DNA from: Conchocele bisecta
Taxonomy: Eukaryota; Mollusca; Bivalvia; Lucinida; Thyasiridae
NCBI GenBank assembly: GCA_029237695.1
Contig: CM055266.1
Coordinates: forward strand, 121,076,569-121,140,568
DNA: 64,000 nucleotides
Direction of reading: 5' to 3'
Shown: positions 1-12,509 of the stretch, one piece after another
Layout: each line of letters opens with the position of its first letter
How positions within the stretch are numbered: position 1 is the first letter of the stretch
The notes under the pieces: generated by a model
The model's input: the letters and a program-made list of their open reading frames with translations, nothing else
Database searches by the model: none
What the model was told of the DNA's origin: nothing
Position numbers and translations under genes: made by a program

Positions 1-570
1 ATTGCCTCGGTTTTTGTTTTGACTGTACGCTCACAGTCGGCATTTCTCGTTCTGTCTACGACATTTCTCGTTCTCTGTCCTCTATCGGCAATCATTTATA
101 TACATGTATGTATCAATCATTTCTAAATGCGGCTATAACAGTTTATAGGACACGTTCTGCTCATACACATATTAGAATAACATTTATTTGGGATATTTTT
201 CTCAGTTTTCTTCTGCATAGAGTAAAGTAATAGCATACCATAGGTTTCTCAATATTTTTTTTAAGAAATCAGTAGACTCGTTTTAATGTAATATATATTA
301 AATCACATCGGTCCTCTATATTATAGACTAACTGGAAAGGTATACTTTGAGAAACTTTTCAATTTTAAGGGTAAATTTACTAATTTTTATTATACTGAAT
401 TTATTACATTATCACAGTCATTTTGGCTGTGATAATGTAATAAATTTAGTATAATAATTCTGCATACTTTTAAAATCATCAAATATATGCAGTCGTTAGT
501 TCTATATGACATAATACATTTCGGGAAAAAACAAAATGAATTACTCCCTCAAAGTATACTTGCTACATAA

Positions 571-1461
571 GGGACTGGTCATTTATTATCGCCGAGGGGG
601 GGGGGGGGGGGTGGGGGGGGGGGCTGGATGAAATGTGGTTTGTTTTTTTTCTGTTGGATTTGCTTGGATATATGCATAGCACAACAATTGAGGGATATGG
701 GGCATCTGCATGTCACTATATTCCTCAATTGTTGTGCTAAATATATATGTATATTGATATACTGCTTCCTCACTGTAACTCGTAAGCATGGCTGGGCTTC
801 CAGTTAATTACTGTAACCGGTATATAAAGGTGACATACAATACTGGTGACCAGTATGGCCCCAGGTCCCCAAGCAATCTGATCAGCACCTTACACCTGTT
901 TGTCATTCAGTCAGCTATAAAGAGATTTAATAGATTCAGATATAAATAAATGTCCTTCGAAATAGGGTGTTACAAATATTTCAGAAAAAAACCAAAACAA
1001 CACCAAAATGTATGGGAACATTCGAAAAATTGTTGCAAACAGTGCAGATGCTGATGAGACAGCTCGTTACTGAAACATAGTCATATAAACATGATAAATA
1101 TCTAGCACATTATGATTAAGTTACAGTACTACAAATGTACATGTATATATAATTATATAGATACATGTACTGCAATAAACTGTACTGTAATAAGAGTGAT
1201 GATGATGATGATGATAAGCATCATGCAAATGAATGTATTACCATCCGAATGGCCAGTTTACATGGTGGGGTTGAGTTTGGGAGCAGTAGTGGGGAGGGGG
1301 CTCGAAAAATATCTATGATGGAATAGGGGGGGGGCCCTGAAATTTAGCTAAAGTTACTTGGGGGGTGGGGGGGTGCCCTAGAAAAAAAAATCAGATTATT
1401 GGCAAAATTCATCCAGACCCCCCCCCCCCCCCCCCCGGCGATAAATTAATGACCAGTTCCC
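571..1461 (+). mobile_element. Non-autonomous TIR element with TAA target duplication
   Basis: The ends are inverted: gggactggtcatttattatc at the left and its near reverse complement (gataaattaatgaccagttccc) at the right, each followed inward by long G/C homopolymer tracts. TAA flanks both sides (568-570 and 1462-1464). Copy B of the surrounding duplication (near 53400) has the empty site with a single TAA, which fixes the boundaries. A 3-bp TAA/TTA target with GG-starting TIRs is typical of PIF/Harbinger (Tourist-like) MITEs, so that assignment is inferred. No transposase ORF is present. Confidence 0.8.
677..739. repeat. Hairpin inside the TAA-flanked element
   Basis: Arms tagcacaacaattgagg and cctcaattgttgtgcta are perfect 17-bp complements separated by 29 bases. 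The hairpin lies inside the 571-1461 insertion. Confidence 0.8.
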
Positions 1462-2589
1462 TAAGTATACTTTGCATTTTTTGATGAAAATAGGCTACTT
1501 GTAGCGACCAGTAGTATTGACGACAAAACCTCAGGAGCAGGACTAAAGTACAACACAAATGACTAGGAAAACATATATGGAGGTAGTAATGTAACTACAT
1601 GATCTGGAACAAAAGGTATTTAAACCCACTATTGTTCCAAAACATCGTTGAATGTATGTTTAACCCTAGCTAGGTTTTAATTTCTGTATATGGGTGAACA
1701 AAATTCACGTTTTTTTTTTATGATTTTCATACGCAGTCCATACGTATTGACAGGATATCAAAAATGTTTCACGCACCGTGTTTCACGGCACATACGCCAC
1801 TGTGTTGATATAAAACAATAACAGTACACCCAGTCAATTTGAATTTGCATTTCACTAAGACATAATATACAGTCTGTTTCAAATAACTCGCGATTTGCAT
1901 AGAAATTAGCAACACTTTTATGTTTCATCTAATCACAGAAAAAGACAACTGGAGGTGATGAAAATAAATATATACGAGTATTTCAAATAATGCCTTTTAT
2001 TTTTATACACATTCCCAAAATAATGTTCCAATTCCGCGTTCTTTAATTTGTTGTTTATTGTTTTAAGTTTTCATTTTCCTAGGCATCGTTGTGTGTACGT
2101 TAAGTACCCCATCCTCTCCTTGTGATGCAAATTTATTTCTACATTGTATTTTTCCTGTCATGTATATACAGTTACTTTTAGTTGATGTTTGTCTTTCTGT
2201 GATATTGTTTATTATTAAACATGTATAATGTGCAGGTTTAATGTTTATGCGTATTATACATGGATTTGTTAGTTTATCACAAATAAAGTGTTTTTGATCT
2301 CTATGTATAACGCCTTATAATGCGTTTCCCGACATGGGTCGATAATTCAGTAATCTTTCCCCAATACTACAATATGTTACACAACATGTGGCAAACATTG
2401 TGAAATCTAAAACTCGGAAAAGTGGTTCTTGGTGTTTGCGAATTGTTGTGATAATTCAGTACACACCATTTTATCTCAAAAGTCACTGGTGATGTATACG
2501 CCGTAAGCGTGAATGCCTGAAGCTGAACAATGCACGTGTTTCCTGACGAATGCAACTCAGCTCTACTTTAACAGTTTTATCGAATAAGT

Positions 2590-2641
2590 ATTTTCGTCTA
2601 GTAACCGCGCAAATTCCTTGCGCCGGTTACTAGACGAAAAT
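2590..2641. repeat. Hairpin shared by both copies of the duplication
   Basis: This is a near-perfect inverted repeat built on ttttcgtctagtaacc and ggttactagacgaaaa. The left arm lacks one G relative to the perfect version at 54515-54567. Its presence in both copies means it predates the duplication. Confidence 0.9.
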
Positions 2642-2928
2642 GCGTTTATGCGATATATATGTATGTAAGAAGATTGCATTTCGTCACGAGACGGTTAATT
2701 ATTTCATCTTGAAAAATTGCTCTGGTGCGCGTGCAGCATCATGCAAGTGCTACAGTCGGGCTGCATAGATAGCTTGACCCGAATTTTCTGTCTGTAACGC
2801 AGTGCGACTTACGTTAGAGATAGAACATTCGGGTTATGATGTGCTGTCTGGAAAAATGAACTTCGAACTACTTCAGGTGCATCAGCGGCGTTAGCATTGG
2901 CGTTAGTTTGTTCGTCTGACGTCAATAT

Positions 2929-3234
2929 TGACTTGCTTTAACCCTTTTAATACTGAGGTACGCCATATATCGTTTGCGGAAAATCCTAAATAGTTTCCTT
3001 CTATGCGCTCAGAAGTATACAGTCTCGTCGAAACGGTTAAAATGAGTGGTCACAACGTATACTTTCATTTAGAAATAACAAAACCAAACATAAACTATTT
3101 AATAAATCCAGCACAAAAATATTTACACAATTCCCTAACATTTGATTGGCCCGTAGCAAGGTATCTGTCCAAAATGTATATCCCAGTAAACTCCCACGCC
3201 GAACTACCTTCCGTAACCGTGAATGTTTTTTTTT
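2929..3234. other. No gene seen
   Basis: The sequence is AT-rich and shows only short random ORFs. No domain, exon or repeat was recognised between the end of the duplication and the 3235 hairpin. Confidence 0.5.
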
Positions 3235-3351
3235 TGTGGAATTTATCGGGGATATAAACTTGGAAAAGTCGCGGGAATACTGGACGAGGCCTTCCGGCCT
3301 TCGTCCAGTATTCCCGCGACTTTTCCAAGTTCATACCCCATAAATTCCACA
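3235..3351. repeat. Long near-perfect hairpin (56-bp arms)
   Basis: The left arm begins tgtggaatttatcgggg. The right arm ends in its near complement, ccataaattccaca. Roughly 56 bp pair with about four differences around a 4-base centre. No coding function is seen. It could be a small palindromic element or an inverted duplication produced by template switching. Confidence 0.85.
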
Positions 3352-3619
3352 ATAAGGCCATTCATTCCTATAATAAGTTTCATACACGTATAGGTGTATC
3401 TGAAAGGAATGGTTAAAGGTAAACCGACAAAATATGCCAATTCTAACGTATATTCATAACGACTCGGCGAGGGTGTTCCAAGGAAGTTATTCGTGATTTT
3501 CCACGTTCGATAACTTAGTTTTTATAAGAAACTGGTCTACAGGATATAATACACATGTGTGCGTGTGCTCAGCATGAAAGTGGCTATGTTATCATACCGA
3601 TCACAAGGACTAGATAACA

Positions 3620-3844
3620 TAGCAACGGCCACAGCAACTCTTAAATCTATTTAATACTTGAATTTGGTGGTATACATGTATATTTATAAACTTATATTTA
3701 TATACCTGAATATGATATATATATATATATATATAAATGTAATACCACCATATTCAGGTATATTACATAAAAGTATATATAATAAATGTATACCACCATA
3801 TTTCAGGTATAAAATTGATTTAAGAGTTGCTGTGGTCGTTGCTA
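3620..3844. repeat. Foldback element with AT-repeat centre
   Basis: The left arm (tagcaacggccacagcaact) pairs with the right arm (agttgctgtggtcgttgcta). Pairing continues inward through ttggtggtatac/gtataccacca. The centre holds an (AT)n run and direct repeats of accaccatattcaggtat. It is MITE-like and non-coding. Confidence 0.75.
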
Positions 3845-4064
3845 TGGTTGGTTTATTTTTAGAAGCGAGCAAGGGCCGACGGACAGAACGGGACCGTCAC
3901 CGCTTGGGACAGAACAACAAAATCTTAACGCAAAATATATGGACATTATCACGTTTTCATGAACTTCGTGTTATTTTATCTCGTCAAATTTATCTCGTCC
4001 CGACAAAGTAGTAAATCGTCTACTTGAAACGTATGTAGTTAAGACGACGTATACGTTGTATTAA

Positions 4065-4335
4065 AGTACATGCACTATTCCATCAGTTCTAAAAAAATTA
4101 CGAGTGCCCGCTATGCAGATATAATCATTTAATACTATTTATTTTTACTGATAGTGACTCTGGTGGGGTATCAGACTATTTTCATATGCAAACGAGGCAT
4201 GGTATTTTTTAATTATTTATACTAATTCAATGCGTCACTTGAAAAAATAAAATTTTTCGACAGTATAAATATGAGATTATTAATAGTAATGTCCGTAAAA
4301 CACGGTTATCGCCCCTGATATCAATGTGGGGAAAT
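4065..4335 (+). repeat. TTAA-flanked TIR element family, truncated copy
   Basis: The element follows TTAA at 4061-4064. It shares with 23247-23904, 38239-38727 and 39262-39769 the blocks acgagtgcccgctat, ttttcatatgcaaa and cggttatcgcccctgatatc. Part of the left TIR and the whole right end are missing. Confidence 0.75.
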
Positions 4336-5837
4336 TCATTACGCAAACATTGTATTAGCGAGCTACCTCCACCAAACCCCGGTTATCTATGTAAACAGGG
4401 GTTTGATGAGGTTGGCGCAATAGGTAATTAGGTAATGCGGTCAAATAGGTCACGATGCAGTGACCTATTTTCAATCATAACTTATGTTGTAAGCGATTGT
4501 ACATGTAATGTGTATTTTCAATATTTATATTATTAAAATGTATCATATCGGTACCAAAACCCCTTTAAGTAATATTTGTATATTTTAAAATGTAAATGAG
4601 GTGTCATGAAGGCGCATGAATATAAGTATTAATTAATCCAGTTTTATATGAGGCAAATCCACACAGCCTAAAAACATAGTGCTGGAGTATAAAACCATAG
4701 TATCGTATATTGTTCATAAGTATATTCACTATTAAACATTAATTTACAATATGTATATTATTTTATTAAAACAGTAGATGCTACCGCTTGTTTCGCTATA
4801 TGTGATATTTATAAAACCAAAATATTTTTTTATTCGTCCGCGTACGGATTTTTGTCACACAAAGCGCCATTTTCAGTTCATATTTTTTGACCTCGTGAAT
4901 ATGAACCCGGACTAAGTTTAAACAACGCTCGATTTCCGTCCAATTCAGATTTCCTCTGCAGAAATTGTTCAGACTAACTACATATTAAGTAATGTTGCTA
5001 AATAAGTGTTAACGGCTGAACATGGTTATCACTAAAAGGGAAGAAACCACAGTCGTATTATTGAAAAATAAGATTTTACCTGAGACCTCTAGAGGCCGCC
5101 ATTATCCCAGTGTAAACAATTAATAGACCGTGTGATCCCATTTCCTGAGTAGCCCCCGTTTTAGTGAAACGATGTGCTAAAATCATGATATTATGTTCCC
5201 CAATAATTGAAACGGTTTTTGAATTTCTCGGTAAAAAAAAACTACGAAAGTCATAAAAAAACCAAATAACGATTTATAATTTTGAACATTGGATACGCTT
5301 AAACGGTTATTACTCTCTCATCGGATCGTCAGTTGTCGTCGATAGCGATTTAACGTACTGATCTGGTCTTTAATTTATTTTTTGTCAACTTTCAACGCCC
5401 ATTACAGAATATATGGTTAATTTTGGAAATAAATAACGGCAAATTACGATGACGTCCTGCTTTGAAATATCTGTCAAACATGCGGACGTAATTTAAGGAA
5501 ATCGATTATATTTTAAGGCTACATCTGTGACTAATTACGAATTTATGGTATGGTCTTTGGCTACAACCCGACACATTACACAGATCTAGTTGTAAATACA
5601 CGTCGCTTTGTGTGGGGAAAACATCGATAATGCTAGATTGTGTGTGACGAGTGTTGATCTGATGACCCCACACAGCTGTGACCCTTAGCAATTGTTTTTG
5701 AAAATTTGACGTCGTTTTTGATGTGTGCCGCAACACCTCACTGTCGAGACATGACAATTAACGATATACTCTCGATTAATACACAGATCTAATTAGACGG
5801 CTGGTTTATTTAAAATAAAGAGTAGTTCAGTACACCT
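4336..5837. other. No gene seen
   Basis: About 1.5 kb of AT-rich sequence has no convincing ORF or exon. A weak inverted similarity (ctacctccaccaaacccc near 4363 and ggggtttgatgaggttggc near 4398) suggests another short hairpin. Confidence 0.5.
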
Positions 5838-6060
5838 TCGCCGATATTGTTTTTAGAAAATCAGTAATATTTTCCGGAAATGGTGTTGAAAAAGTTGACA
5901 AAAATTCTTTATCACCGTATTTAGTTGTGCCGATATTGTTTTAATAAAATCAGTAATCTTTTTTCCGTAAATGGTGTTGAAAATTGGACAAAATATATAG
6001 CCGCATTCTCAGATATTCGTTTTAGAAAAATCACGATATTTTCTGTAAATGGTGTTGACA
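5838..6060. repeat. Diverged tandem repeat, about 3 units
   Basis: Three diverged units share gccgatattgttttagaaaa, then atcagtaatattttc and aaatggtgttga, at roughly 75-95 bp spacing. They are non-coding. Confidence 0.7.
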
Positions 6061-7185
6061 CAAAATGCAGCGTTCACGCGGAATTCAAATTAAATACAAA
6101 ATAATAATTTAATAAATAGACGCCGATGGCTACTGTGTTTGCGGCCATGAATTCTTATCGTGTAGCCACAGGCGCAGTTCGAACAGTGTTGTGAGCAGAT
6201 GGAGGACAATAATTATTTCAAATTCATAAAAAAAAATGTTTTTGCTGTCCGAAAATTAAATTAATTTGTGACAGCCAAAAAAAAAGATTTTGGGACAGTA
6301 AAACATTATATGGGTATAGACAGTATAGACAGTACCTCAAACTTAAAAAAAAACAGTAACAAACTGTCTGTGTAATATATTACTAAACTTAAAACATCAG
6401 TAACAAACTGTCTGTGTATATAAGTGAAACGCCCCCCTGATCATAAGTTGCGCGGATGTGTATGATGATCTTTAATTACGATGGCTAAAAATGGGACACT
6501 GTTTCACAAAATATAAGCTGTCACTGGAGAAATGGGGTATGACTAGCATGACCCGGATCAGCCTGGCGCAATCCGTTCTGTCTGCCAAGGGCATATTCCG
6601 TTCGCGTTTCAATCAGTGAAACACCTGCCCTGGAACTGGAATGGACTGTCTTATGTTAATTTTCCGACCAATCCAGTCGTCACAAACTGATTTTCAGACT
6701 AGTCCATTTATGAAAAAAGGGTGCTTTTGTTCTAATGATATGCATATTACTTGCAAACAGTGCATATCCTAATGAGACGGTTCGTTACGAGCAGGCTCAT
6801 CTGGATCTGCACTGTTTGCCAACCCTGATATAGCGGGTTGTCGGGTTCAAAGGGTTAAGAAACAGGGGCCCCTTTAACTAAACTTCGTACGACTAAAATG
6901 TTCGTAAATGCAAATTCAGGATAGTCTGGAGATTTCAAGTGATGGATTTAGATTTATGGAGCATAGTGTCCGGTTTATAGAGGTTAAATTGTAAATTAGA
7001 CATGCATATGTCAAGGCAAGCGGGTGTGCTTTGCGAACACGAACTGGCATTACCATCAGAGATAGATGACAATGAAACCCATACAATTAAGGATACTGAG
7101 ACTGCATGCGTGTCCGGTTTAGAGAGGTTTTACTGTACTAAGAAAAGCTTGTCGCCCTATATGAATATAATATAAATGTACATCT
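6061..7185. other. Repeat fragments, no gene seen
   Basis: A 32-bp-scale doublet built on acagtaacaaactgtctgtg lies near 6350-6420. A half copy of the GGAGAAATGGGG family lies near 6520-6640, and a related gcacTGTTTGCCaa fragment near 6730-6840. No credible protein-coding exon was recognised. Confidence 0.55.
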
Positions 7186-7476
7186 GTAGCCTATTTCATC
7201 AACATTGAAAAGTATACTTCTGTAGCAAAGTATACTTTGAGGGAGAAATTGTCAATTTTAGGATAAATTTATAATTTTTTATTATACTGAATTTATTACA
7301 TTATCACAGCCATTTTGGCTGTGATAATGTAATATATTCAGTATAATAATTCTGCATAGTTTTAATCATCAAACATATGCAGTGGTTAGTTCTATATGAA
7401 ATAATGCATTTCAGGAAACATAAATGATTACTCCCTCAAAGAAAATATTACATTGAAATTTTGATAAATCGGCTAC
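7186..7476 (+). repeat. GTAGCC foldback element, full copy
   Basis: This is a complete 291-bp copy running from GTAGCCTATTTCATCAAC to ATCGGCTAC. The centre is a palindrome (attacattatcacagccatt then ttggctgtgataatgtaat). No ORF is present. The right outer arm has diverged. Confidence 0.85.
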
Positions 7477-8089
7477 AGACAATGTTCACACAAGTTCATA
7501 CTATACTGCGCATTTGGTTGTCATCTGAGATATCTTACAGTATAAATATCGGCCAGTTTCACCTCGTGTAGTTTTTTTTATACAGACCATGTTCACATAT
7601 ACATGACGTACTTTATACATGTATCCCATCACCACAAGGCAGCAGATATATCTTTGAAACCAATAACACTTTTCGAAAAGGTAGGTCATCGACTATTGCC
7701 TGGCCCACCGATGTGTTTGGGCCAATTAAACATTTGCGATCTGAAAAAATATGCAACTAACTTGAAGTATCTTGTTTTTCAAAATAATAAAGTTTTCATC
7801 CCGGCCCTACCAAAGGTCAAGGTCAAAGGGAACTTGATTCAATGCAGTTTTATTCAGTACTGCTCGCAATAACAGCAATGCATTGGTAACACACGAGACC
7901 TTCATATTAACATATTTGTGATTTATTTAGTTTCGTCATGCAGGATTTGCGAAAACTAAACAGTAAGGGTAAGTGGGAAAGGGGGCTAAGTCCATAAAGG
8001 GACTTGGTACCCTTCTTCCATTGAACCCGGCTATGGAATTTTGTACGGTCAATCACAACATTACATTAAATATAAGCTAACTATCTACA
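7477..8089. other. No gene seen
   Basis: The sequence contains a caaaggtcaaggtcaaagg microrepeat near 7812 but no recognisable exon. Short ORFs in it look random. Confidence 0.5.
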
Positions 8090-8282
8090 GTGAAACCTCT
8101 CTAAATCGGGTCCCCAGGGTGTCCGGTATAGAGGTGTTCCACTGTTATAAGCACTCGATGTCCAATTCTTTGGTCATTTTCAGCTATGAACAAACAGGAC
8201 AATGAAATACATTATATTTTGAAACCCATCTAAATTAAGCACAATGGGGTCACAGGGTGTCCGGTTTAGAGGGGTTCCATTT
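8090..8282. repeat. 'CTCTAAACCGGACACC' dispersed repeat
   Basis: The unit has gaaacctctctaaat at one side and gtgtccggtttagaggggtt at the other. The same motif pair recurs at 8838-9054 and 38951-39208, and as single ends near 7110 and 47930. It is a short inverted-repeat family with no ORF. Confidence 0.65.
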
Positions 8283-8303
8283 AATTGACCCCTGTATGTT
8301 TAA

Positions 8304-8527
8304 CCATTATACCGCTACACACAACAATTGTCGTCTGCTGTTGTTTTATATATAGCCTTATTTCTCAATAAAAACATGGTTTAACAGCATTTTAGTGCTA
8401 AAGTGCTGTCAAAGCATGTCGGAAATGATTATAAAGAGCAGGCAAAGCATGTTTTTGGTGATAAAAATGGAAAATAGAAAATAGAAAATAAACAGCAGAC
8501 GACAAAAATAATATAGCAGTGTAAAGG
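8304..8527. repeat. CGTCTGCTGTT inverted-repeat element
   Basis: The ends carry inverted ttgtcgtctgctgtt (near 8328) and aacagcagacgacaa (near 8490). A TTAA remains at the left edge (8300-8303). It is related to the better-preserved TTAA-flanked copy at 52329-52506 and is likely a piggyBac-type MITE (inferred from the TTAA target). Confidence 0.6.
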
Positions 8528-8837
8528 TTGGCATGGGTTATTTCGGTATATCTGGTGGTTTTCTGTGCATTGTTACCAACATACAATTTACGTCACCTCC
8601 CGCGAATACGGGTATTTTGACAGTACATGTATAAAGGTTGTCCGAAAGTTCGGAACGGTGAATGTGTAGATGCCGATATTTGTCGTGTGTAATGTTTAAG
8701 CATAAGTAGTTACACACAACTATGTAAATTACACAAAACCAACGAAATCTACAAAAATATACCAAAATCCACCAAAATACCCATATGACACCAAAGTAAT
8801 GACCCTCTGTTCAAACACCTGTGATAACAGGTACAAC

Positions 8838-9054
8838 CCCTCTAAACCGAACAATCGGGAAGATATGGATGTTCAACTTAGATGTGTTTCTCTGTTATGT
8901 ATCTCTGATTACATGACTTTTTTGGGGGGGGGGGGGAGTTTGCAAAACACTAGAAAATGTGTCATGAAGTGCTCACATGTCTGATAGTGGAACATCGCCA
9001 AACCGGACACCCTGGGGACCTCCCATGGTGTCCGGTTTGGAGAGGTTCCACTGT
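8838..9054. repeat. 'CTCTAAACCGGACACC' dispersed repeat, second copy
   Basis: This copy runs from cccctctaaaccgaac to gtccggtttggagaggttcc. It is interrupted by a G homopolymer near 8925. Confidence 0.6.
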
Positions 9055-9503
9055 ACATGCAATGATGCCTTTCCATAATATTTGCTAGCACTGTACTTTA
9101 GTTATTACTTCAACTTGTGACGGAGGTCGACTACATACAAGGTGCAATAATGGACAGTATTGCTCGTGAACTATATATGACACTCGAACGGAGACCTGGT
9201 CTGGTCCTCTGGTACGTTTTTGGCATTCTTGTATGTGATAGTTGAATCTGGTTATACTATACCCCTTATAAGAGTAATACGATTATTCCTTATGCAATTA
9301 CTTTTAGCGGAAGCCCGGTGCCCGTCACTTTGGTGTGGAATAGACGTGGCACCAGGTCGGAAAATATATTTATTTCTATGCAAATATTCTGTTTTGATTT
9401 TGGGACCCCCCCACCCCCATGTAGGCCGCTAAACACAATTAAACAAACAAACAAACAAACACTCTTCATGCTTATGGAATAAAAGTATATATCTATCTAA
9501 TCA
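9055..9503. other. No gene seen
   Basis: Contains a short (aaac)n run near 9440-9465. No exon was recognised. Confidence 0.5.
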
Positions 9504-9611
9504 GTAGCCTATTTCACCAACATCGCAAAGTATACTCATCTAGCAAAGTATACTTTGCGGGAGAAATTTTCAATTTAAGAATACATTTATTAAGTTTTGT
9601 TATACTGAATA
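9504..9611 (+). repeat. GTAGCC foldback element, left half
   Basis: Begins GTAGCCTATTTCACCAACAT and carries the AAGTATACTTTG arm. It stops at tatactgaatatg, just before the hairpin at 9627-9664. Confidence 0.8.
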
Positions 9612-9626
9612 TGACATATATATCGA

Positions 9627-9664
9627 GTGGTGTGAAATGTCCAAATATGGACATTTCACACCAC
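9627..9664. repeat. Perfect hairpin, 17-bp arms
   Basis: Arms gtggtgtgaaatgtcca and tggacatttcacaccac flank a 4-base loop (aata). They are perfectly complementary. Confidence 0.9.
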
Positions 9665-10222
9665 GAGATGAACATATACCGTGAAATAGCGTTGGCTCGA
9701 AATGCCACGGGTCTGCATATTTCTTTCGAGTGATCGCATCTTTCGAGCCATCGCATCTTCCGATTGTGTTATATTTGTCGACTACAGTACCCGTCGGATT
9801 TAGGAAATAACGAAGCATAATAGAGTATCCATGTCTTAGATGATATTAGTATTATATATTTTAATTTATTCCCAGATGAAAGTTATCATGTGAAATTAAA
9901 TAAACTGTATTTAAATGTATTTACAAAACTGTCTTTATTTCAATTATTATCAAAGGAGAAAAGCTCCAGTATTTACTACAAATAGTGGCGTACATAATTA
10001 TTTAATTCCTAACTAGGAAGTGCCGTATTATTATTGGGCGTTTTTCGTTGTAACTCCCGGGTAGCCTTTCGAATAACAGGAGGACCACTAGAACAAGCAG
10101 AGTTCCAACTCGAGTTAAAGAATGTTGACCTTTGAACCATACTCGAGTACCTTTAATCGAACCCATGCCGGGTGGTGGGTTACTAGGGCTCCAACTCGAT
10201 TTGAACCCGAGCAACGACTCTG
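9665..10222. other. No gene seen
   Basis: Contains a repeated tttcgag(c/t) motif (9710-9750, related to 10615-10660) and scattered actcgag-type motifs. No exon was recognised. Confidence 0.5.
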
Positions 10223-10298
10223 GTTGTTCCTATGATACTCGGGTTACTCGAGCATAACCCGTTGTTCCTATGATACTCGGGTTACTCGAGCATAACCC
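10223..10298. repeat. 38-bp tandem duplication
   Basis: Two identical 38-bp units beginning gttgttcctatgatactcgg lie head to tail. Each contains a gggttactcgagcataaccc near-palindrome. Confidence 0.9.
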
Positions 10299-10839
10299 GT
10301 GAGTTACCACGAAAAACAACCAATGACTTACGACAGACTATTAAATGCGCCGAGTGGCCGAAGCCCACAATATTTCATAAATCGCCGTTTATCGTCGATC
10401 GCAATCAACAACGTTAATGACCAAATTGCACCACTTTATACAATTAACTGCACTTGAAAAGAAACCAAATTTCATAGACAGGTAGAGCGCGGCTCGGCCT
10501 TGGATCGTAATAAGTCGGACGCGGATGTGTGAACATTAGCCAAACACAAACTTCGACATGATTCATCGTATAGAAAAAATACGAGAAATGTGTCCGCTGG
10601 ACTTGAAAAATGTTTCGACGGGTCGAATATTTCGAGGAGTAGCATTTTGAGCCATCGCATGTAAAATACATTAAACATATAGGGAAAATTATCGGGACCG
10701 CGACGCTATTTCGAGCGAAATATGAATATTCTATTTATTATATACCGCTCCATGGAAATCAGGAGTTTTGTAGACTGTATACGGTAATGAATGTGTATTT
10801 GCAGCCTATTTGCGCTGTTTTCCCGAACATAGACTTTAG
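10299..10839. other. No gene seen
   Basis: Short ORFs only. No domain or splice-supported exon was recognised. Confidence 0.5.
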
Positions 10840-11320
10840 GTTAGACACCACCAAATAGTTTTACTATATAATTTAACCGAATGCCATCCAATAAGGCCAG
10901 TCTCTCCTACTTTCACTATTCGTATGGATGCTGTGGGACCCACTTGTACATGACCTGCAGCCAGTCTGTACTGGTTCTGCATGAACTAAACAATAGGTTC
11001 ACTTACTCCTAAGAAAGAAAAATCCAACCTTGTCATATCCTCCAATATTGTGTACATTTTTTGGCCACGGAAACTCCGTTTACATCAAGTGACCAACAGG
11101 GTCAGTGTTTTCTTTTAAATGCTACAAATATGCTGAAAACTGGTGTTGAAGGCACCCCAAAATGTTCCTCAAGTGAAACTGGGTAGTAATGGATCAAGAT
11201 TTGCAAGCAAACGGTGTCTGTGACCTCAAAACCCCCGCACTATTTTTTTATACCGGACTACTTTTGCATACACCCTGGGCGGTTTCGCACCATTTGGTGT
11301 CTTCTAACCTATAAGTGTAC
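10840..11320 (+). repeat. Dispersed repeat sharing 'GACCTGCAGCCAGTCTGTAC'
   Basis: Strongly similar to 33735-34240. Shared blocks are atggatgctgtgggacc, gacctgcagccagtctgtac, ttttttggccacggaaact and ataccggactactttt. A partial relative is near 35210-35360. No ORF is present and the class is unknown. Confidence 0.75.
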
Positions 11321-12460
11321 CAGTCCCACTACAAATCAATCTACAATATTCACTATTCAAAAACTAGCTTCTATTCCTGGATACAGTACCAAGTTTGGAG
11401 CAAATATCTCAAATGGTTGTCACACAGCAGCTGTGTAACTCCACCATGTGACTGTCCACATTCTGCCTTATGCTGCATATGCTGATGAGATGGTTCGCTA
11501 CGCCATCTCCACTGGACCTACAGTGTTTGCAAATGGTTGGCTTTATGGAGAATTGAGACGATGCTGTTTTGGCATGTGCCGCCGGTTGCAAAAGTGACCT
11601 ATGTGTATATGTTATCTCCCTTGAGATAGCGTATTATGCCACTCAAATTTCTATGGGGGCATCCATAGTGTCGTGCTACGCCTAAATGGCGAGTACGACC
11701 AAGAAAATAGTGCCATGTGCCAACTTATCCTATGGCGTTTTGGTCTGTCTTGCTTTGAATCTAAAACTCTACATATACTAATCTCAACAGTTGTCACGGT
11801 TTTGGGCTCAGTTTATGAGTTAAATTCTGGAAAATACGAATCAAGACATTTCGTGTGTATGAATACAGCACCTGTTATCTTTAGCATTATGTTTAGTTCT
11901 CAGAGTTAGGTAGCAGTGACCAGTTAGCCGCCAGTTTCGTACAATTATTTTCTGGGAGATTCAAACAGTAATTTATCACAGAGAAAACGTATGCATGTGA
12001 ATGGGTTTGCACCATCACAGTACATTTTCCTCTGGATGATGATTGAGAAAATATGCAATTTTCAGTCTCTAGTTCCGCATGTGATCAGTTTTTGTGGAGA
12101 TAACATATTTCAGTACTTTCAGTACTTTGATTATATTGAGTTTCTCATAAGCTGGTGCTGGAAGATGGACTGTGACAACACAGCACAATCCGCGACACAA
12201 ATGCACAGGTGCAATAAAACTGCACTTGCAATGTACAGGGCTCCCAGAAACAAGTTTATGCCAGGGTTCATTTGACTCATCTATCTGCATTTTTTTGGAG
12301 TTATTTGGTCAAAGAATTTGACGTGTAATATCATCAACAAATTTTCCACAATTTCAAAATGCAAAGGAAATAGCTTACAAATGATCTATTTCTGCAGTAT
12401 TATCAAATAAAATTGTCCAAACTAAGAACAAATGAAAATTGAACGACTGGCAGTTGTATG
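11321..12460. other. No gene seen
   Basis: The sequence includes a fragment of the GGAGAAATGGGG repeat family (near 11470-11540) and ordinary AT-rich DNA. Several short ORFs lack any recognisable domain. Confidence 0.5.
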
Positions 12461-12509
12461 ACTCCTAAACTCAATTGGCAAGGACTCCTTGCCAATTGAG
12501 TTTAGGAGT
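12461..12509. repeat. Perfect hairpin, 24-bp arms, 1-base loop
   Basis: The left arm is actcctaaactcaattggca plus agga. The right arm is its exact reverse complement. They are separated by a single C at 12485, with no mismatch. Confidence 0.95.

Larger units (their letters stand above)
336..1498 (+). repeat. GTAGCC foldback element, interrupted copy
   Basis: This copy belongs to a short foldback family also seen at 7186-7476, 9504-9611, 29717-30001, 52655-52844 and 53246-53438. Family ends read GTAGCCTATTTC...GAAATAGGCTAC, with AAGTATACTTTG-rich arms and a central palindrome around ATTATCACAGCC. The left end is eroded here. The right arm is split by the 891-bp insertion at 571-1461. It is a MITE-like element with no coding capacity, and the superfamily is not determined. 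Confidence 0.8.
1..2928 (+). repeat. Long duplicated segment, copy A
   Basis: This stretch matches 52918-54861 in the same orientation almost throughout, with small indels. Shared landmarks include the start (attgcctcgg), the (g)acgtcaatat end and the 52-bp hairpin near the right end. Copy A is longer mainly because an 891-bp insertion lies at 571-1461. Homology may continue left of the window. No protein-coding content was recognised. It could be a segmental duplication or two insertions of one large non-coding mobile element. The matching is certain by eye; the origin is not known. Confidence 0.9.
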
